Position numbers and translations under genes: made by a program. The notes beneath the pieces are model-generated. The model made no database searches, was not told where the DNA came from, and was given only the letters and a program-made list of their open reading frames with translations. From positions 30,952-94,951 of the forward strand of contig SFFI01000008.1 of the NCBI GenBank assembly GCA_004556925.1: a stretch of 64,000 nucleotides of DNA, given 5' to 3'. This DNA is from Clostridiales bacterium. GTDB lineage: Bacteria; Bacillota; Clostridia; Saccharofermentanales; DTU023. Shown here piece after piece: positions 7,675 through 14,828 of this stretch. Each line of letters starts with the position of its first letter. Positions within the stretch are counted from its first letter, which is position 1.

Positions 7675-8745
7675 ATGTCTGCAGAAAACAAGCAAAGCAT
7701 GAAAAAACTCATAGAAATTAATGACCTCTCTATCGAGTACCGCACCGATGAGGGGGTAACCCATGCCGTAAACAAACTCAACCTGCATGTCGACAAGGGT
7801 GAAACCCTAGGCTTGGTCGGAGAGACCGGGGCAGGTAAAACAACCACCGCCCTGGGCATTATGCGCCAAGTCCCTGACCCTCCCGGCAAAATTACTTCCG
7901 GCGAGATTATCTTTGAAGGCGAAAATCTTCTGAAAAAAGATATCCGGGATATGAGGGGCATCCGGGGGGACAAGATCTCCATGATCTTCCAGGACCCTAT
8001 GACCTCCCTGAACCCTATCATGACCGTTGGCGACCAAATTGCTGAGGTTATCGAGCTACACCAAGACTTAGATAAATCCGGCATTCGCAAGAAAACCATT
8101 GAAATGTTGGAGACTGTCGGCATCCGTAAAGAACGTGTGGACGACTATCCCCACGAATTCTCCGGCGGGATGAAACAGCGGGTGGTTATTGCCATGGCCC
8201 TGGCCTGCAATCCCAACCTCTTGATTGCGGACGAGCCTACTACGGCTTTGGACGTGACCATTCAGGCCCAGGTTTTGGAGCTCATGAAGGAACTTAAACT
8301 AAAGTTTAATACCTCCATGATCATGATCACCCATGACCTAGGTATTGTGGCGGAAATTTGCGACAACGTGGCGATCATGTACGCCGGTAGCATCGTGGAA
8401 TACTCAAATGTGGAGCGGATTTATAACAACCCCCTGCACCCCTACACCAATGGACTCTTTAACTCTATCCCTTCATTGGATGAGGACAAGGACCTGATTG
8501 CCATTGCCGGTATGCCACCTGACCCCACAGACCTGCCTACGGGCTGCCGCTTCCACCCCCGTTGCCCCTTTGCCAAGGACCGCTGTGCTAAGGAAGAGCC
8601 AGGTGTCTACCTTCCAGAACCCGGACATGAGGTATCTTGTTTCCTCTTTGATCCCGACAACCCCCTGCAGGGCCAGGATTATTTGGATAAGGCCAAGGCC
8701 AATCCTCCAGTTGCCCCAGCAGCAGACCAGAGTGAGGAGAACTAG
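7675..8745 (+). CDS. dppD: Peptide ABC transporter ATPase (DppD/OppD type)
   Basis: One of two ATPases driving the importer, 356 residues. Walker A is [10 protein letters not shown], the Q-loop is [12 protein letters not shown], the ABC signature is FSGGMKQRV, Walker B is [14 protein letters not shown] and the switch histidine is in MITHDLGIV. The C-terminal oligopeptide-transporter domain has the cysteine cluster of the family ([14 protein letters not shown] with a later C) that in some members holds an iron-sulfur cluster; function here is not shown. A Lys/Ala/Pro-rich tail of about 25 residues ends the protein. All motifs needed for ATP hydrolysis are intact. Confidence 0.94.
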   Translation: MSAENKQSMKKLIEINDLSIEYRTDEGVTHAVNKLNLHVDKGETLGLVGETGAGKTTTALGIMRQVPDPPGKITSGEIIFEGENLLKKDIRDMRGIRGDKISMIFQDPMTSLNPIMTVGDQIAEVIELHQDLDKSGIRKKTIEMLETVGIRKERVDDYPHEFSGGMKQRVVIAMALACNPNLLIADEPTTALDVTIQAQVLELMKELKLKFNTSMIMITHDLGIVAEICDNVAIMYAGSIVEYSNVERIYNNPLHPYTNGLFNSIPSLDEDKDLIAIAGMPPDPTDLPTGCRFHPRCPFAKDRCAKEEPGVYLPEPGHEVSCFLFDPDNPLQGQDYLDKAKANPPVAPAADQSEEN

Positions 8746-8748
8746 CAT

Positions 8749-9771
8749 ATGGCAAACGATAATTATCTTTTAGAGGTCAAGGATCTCAAGAAGTACTTTA
8801 AAGTTAAGGCCGGTACTCTCCACGCGGTTGATGGGATTTCTTTCGGTGTCAAAAAGGGGGAAACTCTGGGCCTTGTAGGGGAGTCTGGTTGTGGCAAATC
8901 CACCGCAGGCCGGGCGATTATCCGCCTGCACGAACCCACCGCAGGGGACGTGATTTTTGAAGGCAAATCCACCCTGCACTACAAGGGACAAGACAAAAAA
9001 CGTATGCGTCAAGAGATGCAGATCGTCTTCCAAGACCCTTACTCTTCTCTTAACCCTCGCCTGAATACCTTCCAGCTGATTTCTGACCCCCTTAAGGTCA
9101 ACAAGGAAGTCTTGGGAGGAGAGAGCATAGAGAACCGGGTGAAGACCGCTATGGAGCTTGTCGGCCTGGAGCAGCGTTTGGTGGACTCCTATCCCCACGA
9201 GCTAGATGGTGGCCGCCGCCAGCGCATCGGTATTGCCCGGGCCCTGGCCTTGCAGCCCAAATTTGTGGTCCTGGATGAACCCGTATCTGCCTTGGACGTC
9301 TCTATCCAAGCCCAGATCCTCAACCTCCTGCAGAAACTGCAGAAGGACATTGGACTGACCTACCTCTTTATTGCCCATAACCTGTCTGTAGTGAAGCATA
9401 TCTCTGACCGCATTGCCGTTATGTATCTGGGCCACATTGTGGAATTAACAGATTACAAAACGATCTTTGCCAGACCCCAGCACCCCTACACCCAGGCCCT
9501 ACTTTCCGCCATTCCCATTCCTAAGGTTGGGCTCAAGCGGGAAAGAATTATCCTGGAGGGCGATGTCCCCAGCCCGGTTAATCCCAAGCCCGGCTGCTGC
9601 TTTGCCGGACGCTGCCCCTATGCCCAAGGCCCCTGCCTGGAATCCATGCCCCCCCTGGTAGAAAAGGAACCTGGCCACTTTGTGGCCTGCCACTTCGTCC
9701 AGGAAAGCGCGGATGGTATCAAACTGCCAGCTGAAATCACCGGCAAATCCCCCCGCAAGGTGGCGATCTAG
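8749..9771 (+). CDS. dppF: Peptide ABC transporter ATPase (DppF/OppF type) with LDGGR signature
   Basis: The second ATPase of the first importer, 340 residues. Walker A GESGCGKST, Q-loop [12 protein letters not shown], Walker B FVVLDEPVSALDVS and the switch His in FIAHNLSVV are normal. The ABC signature reads LDGGRRQRI instead of LSGGQRQRI, so the serine that contacts the ATP gamma-phosphate is Asp. The homologous gene of the second importer (58811-59824) keeps LSGGQ. I recall LDGGR in other OppF-like proteins, so it is likely a subfamily trait giving one weaker ATP site rather than a mutation. The C-terminal [14 protein letters not shown] cysteine cluster is present. The gene starts three bases after dppD and ends the operon. 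Confidence 0.93.
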   Translation: MANDNYLLEVKDLKKYFKVKAGTLHAVDGISFGVKKGETLGLVGESGCGKSTAGRAIIRLHEPTAGDVIFEGKSTLHYKGQDKKRMRQEMQIVFQDPYSSLNPRLNTFQLISDPLKVNKEVLGGESIENRVKTAMELVGLEQRLVDSYPHELDGGRRQRIGIARALALQPKFVVLDEPVSALDVSIQAQILNLLQKLQKDIGLTYLFIAHNLSVVKHISDRIAVMYLGHIVELTDYKTIFARPQHPYTQALLSAIPIPKVGLKRERIILEGDVPSPVNPKPGCCFAGRCPYAQGPCLESMPPLVEKEPGHFVACHFVQESADGIKLPAEITGKSPRKVAI

Positions 9772-9783
9772 GGCTTTAGTAAG

Positions 9784-9903
9784 AGTCCTACAGCCTGCGT
9801 GGGCTAAAGTTATGGTTAAGGTTAGTCCTACAGCCTGCCGGCTAAATAAAGTAGCGTATGGTTAGTCTTGCAGTCTGCGGGCTAGGAGCTTATGACGAGT
9901 CCA
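9784..9903 (+). repeat. Three imperfect 40-bp tandem repeats
   Basis: Copies start at 9784, 9824 and 9864, a period of exactly 40. Each opens with a form of AGTCCTACAGCCTGC and then GGGCTA, so each start forms a short quasi-palindrome (TAGTC...GGCTA). A partial fourth copy begins near 9898. The array lies between the dppF stop and its terminator and codes for nothing recognisable. Confidence 0.75.
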
Positions 9904-9937
9904 GTAGGCTGAAAACGAGGATAACAGTGAACATTAA

Positions 9938-9985
9938 AAGATGGTGCTCCAATCAGATGCGAATGGGGCACCATCTTCATTTGTT
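9938..9985 (+). terminator. Terminator of the first peptide-importer operon
   Basis: A 10-bp perfect stem, AAGATGGTGC (9938-9947) with GCACCATCTT (9968-9977), encloses a 20-base loop and is followed by a T-rich stretch (CATTTGTTT). It lies about 170 bases after dppF. Confidence 0.6.
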
Positions 9986-10066
9986 TAAATTTTAAGCTAC
10001 ATGTTAATACAAGCTTGCTTGTCAAGTCAGCTGACACCGGTCTTTTGAGTGAAAGCTCCGATATTC

Positions 10067-11065
10067 TTAGTTCTTAGCCTTATCCTGGTCAGGCATATAA
10101 TCTGGGACAAGCTTTTTATGAGACCGGTCTAACACATAAAAATCCAGAGCCAAGAGCAAGACTAAACTGACGAACAAGAGGATGATATCAGCTGTAAAAT
10201 TAGGGCTTGGCTCGTAATACAAGGGACTCGCCAAGCTAACAAAGTACTTATTAATGGTCCGGTTAAAGTAGTACATCGGTAAAACAGGGATAGAGTAGAC
10301 TAGGCTGACCCACTGCGTAGGAAGGGCAATGAGAAAGATAATGACCGGAAGTACCAACTTGGTCAGAGCGAATAAAAGCAAGCCAAAAGCAAGATAAATC
10401 AGACCATGAATATATGCAGCTAAAAATACCCCCAGGTTATAGGAGAAATGGGGATGCCAGATATCCTTCGCCTCAACCACTTGCTTAAATTTTGTAAGCT
10501 GGTCTATCCCCGAAAATGTCGCTCCGACTATAATCAGTCGCGAAATCACCAAGAGGATCATTATGGTCAGGCATACAGCAAGGGTACTGGCCAAAGTGAC
10601 TTTCGCAGCCTGCTTCCAGCCCACGGCCAACCTTAAAAAGATTGCGCCTAAAATGACGCCCAGGCAGGCAAAAGCATATTTCCCGCTAAACAGCAAAGAT
10701 TCTCCTGCCTTATGCCAAGCCCATTCAGGAAATAACTGCATGCTTTCTAAAACTTCACGCCCGTAACTTTCTAAATCAGGGTCACGTAATGAGTCATCAG
10801 GAGAATTTATCACCCGATTTGCGTCTTTTACCTTGAGGCTACTATTATAGGCAAGCGGATTAACAAAAAAACTTTCCCAATCATCAATAGTAGCCAACAT
10901 GGCATCAACATCGTACATTTTATTGACAAACATGTCCCGATTCATCACTGCCTCACGGGAAAAGTTTATACAAGAAACTATCATCAGCACGAGTAATAAA
11001 CTCACAAGCGCGAATTTGAGTTCTCTGGGAATTTTGTCAAGCGTGCGAGAAATTTTATTGTTCAT
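10067..11065 (-). CDS. Multi-pass membrane protein of unknown function
   Basis: I do not recognise the family. The product is 332 residues with a basic cytoplasmic N-terminus, a first membrane helix (about 16-35), a polar extracytoplasmic loop of about 85 residues, then five or six more helices (roughly 130-150, 155-180, 210-235, 235-255 and 295-315), and a charged C-terminal tail. A short Cys is present in the first helix (MIVSCINF) but not in lipobox context. The start has an AGAGAGGAT ribosome site. It is more A+T-rich than the transporter operon next to it and has no gene partner, with the 11.5-12.0 kb repeat array just upstream, which suggests accessory DNA. Confidence 0.7.
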   Translation of the reverse strand: MNNKISRTLDKIPRELKFALVSLLLVLMIVSCINFSREAVMNRDMFVNKMYDVDAMLATIDDWESFFVNPLAYNSSLKVKDANRVINSPDDSLRDPDLESYGREVLESMQLFPEWAWHKAGESLLFSGKYAFACLGVILGAIFLRLAVGWKQAAKVTLASTLAVCLTIMILLVISRLIIVGATFSGIDQLTKFKQVVEAKDIWHPHFSYNLGVFLAAYIHGLIYLAFGLLLFALTKLVLPVIIFLIALPTQWVSLVYSIPVLPMYYFNRTINKYFVSLASPLYYEPSPNFTADIILLFVSLVLLLALDFYVLDRSHKKLVPDYMPDQDKAKN

Positions 11066-11534
11066 ACGGCTATCCTCTCTTTACCATTTCTCATCTCTCT
11101 AATCATAGTACTGAAATGAGTATGTACCGGTTCCCATTAAATTTTACTGAAGAGTGTGCCAAAGCAGTTTTTACTATTTGATACTATAATTCTAATTTGA
11201 AAAGGTCGTCTTACTTCCTACTTCCTGAATATTTAACTAAATTACCTGCGCATTTGAAAAGCTAATACAAACTCAACCTAACTAACTCTATAATTACCAT
11301 AACAATATTTATACCTAAAAGCAATTTTTATAGTTTCAATTAAAGTTTTTTGGATAAATTATCTATGTATACGCGTGCGCAAGATTAGCAAGCCTCAAAA
11401 ACCTGTTTTAATCCGTTATTTATTTGGCACAATATTTAGCACAATATAGTCTATCTCAGCGGCCATAAGAAAGGTGGCGCTTCGCTACTCGGTGGGCATC
11501 GTAAGTACTTAACTAACAGGGCATCATAAGCTCA
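11066..11534. other. A+T-rich intergenic stretch without a gene
   Basis: I see no coding region or structured RNA here. A near-duplicate GGCACAATATTT/AGCACAATATAG lies around 11427-11450. The stretch leads into the quasi-palindrome array that begins at 11535. Confidence 0.6.
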
Positions 11535-12018
11535 TGTGAAAAGCGTAAAAGGTAGCTTTCACCATAGCTTGCTGGCTAATTAGCTGTGGAAATTGAGAAA
11601 TTCATTTTCCACAGCTTTTCCTGCCCTTAGATTTCAACCAATTACCTGTGGAAATCGCGGAAGCCATCTTTCACAGGCCTTTCTCCCCTAATTATTTGCC
11701 ACTATAAATTGAGCTTATCCAGCCCAGCCAGAATTCATGTGAAATAAATCAATATGATATTTCACCATATATTTTCCTCATCTAGTCTGGGCAAAAATAT
11801 TGTGAATTTTGCCAATATCACATTTCACCATATTTTTCGGACTTTTGCCCCCGCCCTAAGGCTTGTGAAATGGACAAATACAATATTCCACCACATTTGT
11901 GACTTTATGGGCCGGCCCCAAGCCTTGTGAAATGGGCAAAAGCAACATTCCACCATATTTGTGATTTGCTGGGCCGGCTCAGAGGTCTTGTGAAATGAGC
12001 AAAGGCAAATTTACACAC
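11535..12018. repeat. Array of eight spaced quasi-palindromes, 62-63 bp period in its main part
   Basis: Eight 29-30 bp units have conserved ends and a variable core: TGTGAAA (or TGTGGAA) - about 15 bases - TTTCACCA (or TTCCACA). They start at 11535, 11585, 11647, 11738, 11801, 11864, 11926 and 11989. The last five are spaced 63, 63, 62 and 63 bp; the first three are less regular (50, 62, 91). The 32-33 bp intervals between the last units are themselves alike (TTTGTGA...GGGCCGGC), so this is a tandem repeat, not spacers of independent origin. A partial further copy, out of phase, ends near 12200. No open frame is conserved. The array lies between two minus-strand genes. Confidence 0.85.
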
Positions 12019-12038
12019 TATTAGTGGCTTGACTTTAC

Positions 12039-12121
12039 TTGCCAACCAGACTCGCCTGCTAAACCCGACCGGCCAGCCTGAAAAGGGTTGGCAAACTCCT
12101 GATTTAGCGGACTTGCCAACC
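12039..12121. repeat. Alternating TTGCCAACC / GGTTGGCAA inverted repeats
   Basis: The 9-mer TTGCCAACC occurs at 12039-12047 and 12113-12121, with its exact reverse complement at 12086-12094 between them. This follows directly on the preceding array but uses different arm sequences. It could fold in two alternative ways. Confidence 0.6.
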
Positions 12122-12214
12122 AACAATGCGCCGAGTAATGGCTGCCTAATAAGTACATTAAAGGAAGGCAATTACAAATTTACACAATATTGGGGACTTG
12201 ACTCTCACTAAATC

Positions 12215-12985
12215 TTAAGTCAGAGCTGAGAGATTGGGTTGGTATATGAAGTTTTCAGGGAGTTGTTTTTTTTGTATAAACATCAGCATATAGATGGGTA
12301 GGTAGCAGGTCCGGTCGATGACTCCTACATTTTCTGAAGATAGTACGAAGGCCTCTTCAAAGTCATAGACAGGATTATTCATCAACCGGTCTAGGCTGGC
12401 GTGTCGCTGGTAGGCCTTACCGGATTTGACTTCTATGGGTATGAGTTTTCCTTGTTCTTCCAAGAGAAAATCGACCTCACCCTGCTTTTTGTTCTGGAAA
12501 TAATAGAGTTCAAAACCATGTGCCCGTAATTCTTGGGCACAGATGTTTTCGTAAATAGACCCAAAGTTGATATGGGTATTTCCCTTGAGTATTTCCAGCT
12601 GGCTATCTGCGCCATACATGGCTGCTAAGAGGCCGACATCTGATAAAAATAATTTAAATAAATTGGCGGATTTATGGAGTAGTAAGGGATAGGCTGGCTC
12701 GTTGACAGCATAGGCGGGCAGGGCTACACCGGCTTGTTCCAGCCAAATAAAGCTGTTGGCATAGCGTGAGAATTTAAAGTTTTCATTGAGATTCTTGAGG
12801 ATAAAGCGCTTATTTTGATTATTGAGTTCCGCGGGAATGAGCTGGAAAATTGCTTCCAGATATAGCTTATTATCAGGATCATATTTGCCGAGATCCTGCT
12901 TATACCAGTTGATGATGGCCTCCTGCTCTTGGCTTACTGTCCTCAGGTTATTAGTGTCTACATAGCTTTGCACGACAGCGGGCAT
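12215..12985 (-). pseudogene. 5'-truncated DUF4143-type ATPase gene (C-terminal part only)
   Basis: The product (256 residues) matches the C-terminal half of AAA_14/DUF4143 proteins: the GGMPAVVQSYV opening of DUF4143, a helical DNA-binding-like middle, and a nuclease-like end with EVDFLLEEQGKLIPIEVKSG (the E-x-K arrangement common to this group). Full-length members are about 400-430 residues and begin with an AAA ATPase domain with a Walker A motif; none is present. Upstream, the same frame has a stop eight codons before GGMP, and the sequence is a 33-bp tandem repeat. The break falls exactly at the ATPase/DUF4143 border. The ATG at 12985 has no obvious ribosome site apart from an internal AGGGTGG, so translation is doubtful. 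The gene is A+T-rich relative to its neighbours. Confidence 0.75.
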
Positions 12986-12991
12986 TCCACC

Positions 12992-13109
12992 CTTGTCCGC
13001 TTTTTCAAGTTAAAATCTAAATTTTGTCCGTTTATTCCAAGTTATTAAGGCCGATTTTGTCCGCTTTTTCCAATTTGTAAAAGGGCTTTTTGTCCGTTTA
13101 TTCCAAGTT
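12992..13109. repeat. Four copies of a 22-bp repeat with 33-bp period
   Basis: The consensus TTTTGTCCGYTTWTTCCAAGTT occurs at 13022, 13055 and 13088 with exact 33-bp spacing. A fourth copy (12992-13011) is shortened and runs into the 5' end of the truncated DUF4143 gene. The 11-bp intervals differ from each other. They are too short for CRISPR spacers. Confidence 0.8.
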
Positions 13110-13286
13110 CGGCTATAGGTCTGGGGACTCAATGCTGAATTTTACCGCGAGACCGGCTTTCTAACCCCTTTCTTATATTTTCACTTTATAATGGTCATAA
13201 TTACTCCATCACTTAATGGTTCCAACATGGAGATGATAAAGCGCATGAGGTGTGTTGCAAGCGCATGAAGCGAGGAGGGTTTGAAC

Positions 13287-14642
13287 ATGAAAAATAGTAA
13301 GCAGGGCGGCCAGGATCTGGCAGACCATAAGGCAGACCAAAAGGTTGACCATAGGGTAGAGCAAAAGGCAGGCCATCTGGCAGCCCAAAAGGCAGCCCCA
13401 CAAGTAGAGCAGGGCAAACTGAATTACCCCAGGACTTTCCTAATTGGCTTTGGTTTTTTTGCCTCGTCCCTAATCTGGTCCTTGTATAACTCTTTTGTGC
13501 CCCTGATTTTAGGAGATTTTATTGAGTCGACAGCCATCATCGGCTTTATCATGACGGTAGATAATATCTTTGGAGTGATTTTTCAGCCCTATTTTGGTTC
13601 CCTGTCAGACCGGACTAAAACCCGCTGGGGCCAGCGCATGCCCTATATCCTGCTGGCAGCGCCTGTATCGGCTTTGTTCTTTTTTCTCATTCCTCAGATG
13701 CCCAGCCTCTGGCTTCTCATGGCGGTTATTGTGATTTTCAACTTCTCCATGTCGGTCTGGCGGTCGCCCATGATTTCCTTGATGCCGGACCTCACGCCCA
13801 ACCCCCACTGGTCCCGGGCCAATGGAGTGATCAACCTCATGGGCGGGGTAGGGTCTATTGTGGCCTTCCTCATTGGCGGGCGGATTGCCAATGCCTATGG
13901 CCGGGGTGCTAGCTTTGCCATGGGCTCCTTGGTCACCATGCTGGCGGTCATCATTCTGGCTGCGACGATCAAGGAAAACCGGCTCAAGGCGCAATTGGGC
14001 TTTGACCATGCTCTAGGAAAAGATGCGGATGACCAGCCCCACCTATCCTCCTTCACGAAATTACCTGCTCAAGACCGACATAAGCTTTTGGCCTTGCTCC
14101 TAGCCATCTTCTTCTGGTTCTGTGCCTACAATGCGGTGGAGACCTTCTTTACGTCATTTGCCACGAATGACTTAGGCCTATCCGAAGGCACAGGCGCTAT
14201 GACCTTGTCCTTCTTCTCCCTCTCCTTTGTCATCTTTGCTATTCCTTCCGGGCTCCTGGCTTCCAAGATTGGTCGGGAACGCGCAATTATAATCGGCCTG
14301 GTTGGCCTCATCTTGGTTTTCTTGCCGATTAACTTTGTCATGAACCTCTGGGCTATTCGGATCCTGCTTTTGATTGGCGGTTTCTTCTGGGCCCTCATCA
14401 ATATCAACTCCCTGCCCATGGTCTTGTCTTTAGGCAAGCGGGAGGCGATTGGGACCTACACGGGTTACTATTACTTTTTCTCCTTCTCTGCCGCGATTGC
14501 CTCACCCATCCTCTTTGGCGCTATCCGCGACCTGACCCAGGATTACGGTAGCCTCTTTATCTACGCCCCTATCTGCTTTGCCTTGGCCCTGGCCAGCATC
14601 TTGACCTATGACCGCCTGGCGAAAAAGGCCCTCAAGGTCTAG
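13287..14642 (+). CDS. MFS transporter, sugar type (SLC45/GPH-like)
   Basis: A 12-helix secondary transporter of 451 residues. The loop 2-3 motif SDRTKTRWGQRMPYIL is typical of sucrose/maltose-type MFS proteins in Firmicutes and Bifidobacteria; SVWRSPMISLMPDLTP is the matching helix 4-5 motif. The substrate is not evident. The first 40 residues are a hydrophilic tetrapeptide-repeat tail (ADHK, ADQK, VDHR, VEQK...) encoded by a 12-bp DNA repeat. The ATG at 13287 is chosen because GGAGGG lies seven bases upstream; a TTG six bases earlier would leave almost no spacing. The gene is a single unit: its own upstream region and a strong terminator after it. No glycosidase is adjacent to suggest a sugar. 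Confidence 0.85.
   Translation: MKNSKQGGQDLADHKADQKVDHRVEQKAGHLAAQKAAPQVEQGKLNYPRTFLIGFGFFASSLIWSLYNSFVPLILGDFIESTAIIGFIMTVDNIFGVIFQPYFGSLSDRTKTRWGQRMPYILLAAPVSALFFFLIPQMPSLWLLMAVIVIFNFSMSVWRSPMISLMPDLTPNPHWSRANGVINLMGGVGSIVAFLIGGRIANAYGRGASFAMGSLVTMLAVIILAATIKENRLKAQLGFDHALGKDADDQPHLSSFTKLPAQDRHKLLALLLAIFFWFCAYNAVETFFTSFATNDLGLSEGTGAMTLSFFSLSFVIFAIPSGLLASKIGRERAIIIGLVGLILVFLPINFVMNLWAIRILLLIGGFFWALININSLPMVLSLGKREAIGTYTGYYYFFSFSAAIASPILFGAIRDLTQDYGSLFIYAPICFALALASILTYDRLAKKALKV
13320..13415 (+). repeat. 12-bp tandem repeat (8 units) inside the MFS gene
   Basis: Eight consecutive 12-base units of the form GCAGACCAAAAG encode tetrapeptides (A/V)-(D/E/A/G)-(H/Q)-(K/R/L). Because the period is a multiple of three, all frames on the opposite strand also stay open here, producing false antisense reading frames. 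Confidence 0.85.
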
Positions 14643-14651
14643 GTCCTACAC

Positions 14652-14699
14652 AAGCTAAGAGCCCAGCAGGCTGGGCTCTTAGCTTAGGTTTAGTTTTAT
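14652..14699 (+). terminator. Intrinsic terminator of the MFS gene
   Basis: A perfect 15-bp stem, AAGCTAAGAGCCCAG (14652-14666) with its complement (14671-14685), loop CAGG, followed by a T-rich tail (AGGTTTAGTTTTA). It begins ten bases after the stop. Confidence 0.85.
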
Positions 14700-14733
14700 A
14701 AGATGCGATTTGCGGTCCGCAGGCACAAAGGCT

Positions 14734-14828
14734 GGGCGAAGACTCTCCTGACTCTTTAAGGGCCTGCCTGTGACCTGCTTGCTTGGGGCCTTTGGGGCGA
14801 AGCCTTTTCCGACTCTTTAAGGGGCTGC
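14734..14828. repeat. Two imperfect ~34-bp direct repeats 61 bp apart
   Basis: GGGCGAAGACTCTCCTGACT (from 14734) and GGGCGAAGCCTTTTCCGACT (from 14795) both continue into CTTTAAGGG(C/G)CTGC. The second copy contains the stop codon of the anti-sigma gene, so the repeat may have duplicated the 3' end of that gene. Confidence 0.55.

Noticed and set aside
11738..12018. CRISPR array: 30-bp repeats with 32-33 bp spacers
   Set aside because: The geometry fits, but the repeats differ strongly in their cores, the intervals of the last units are copies of each other, and no cas gene is in the window. A degenerate tandem repeat explains it better.
11905..12171. 88-codon minus-strand frame
   Set aside because: It lies within the quasi-palindrome array and its product is only the translation of the repeats.
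12992..13109. Relation of the 22-bp repeats to the IS end at 63907
   Set aside because: They share only CGGACAAAA (nine bases) on the minus strand; too short to claim common origin.
13181..13417. Antisense reading frames across the start of the MFS gene
   Set aside because: They are a by-product of the 12-bp repeat, overlap the real gene, and lack ribosome sites.
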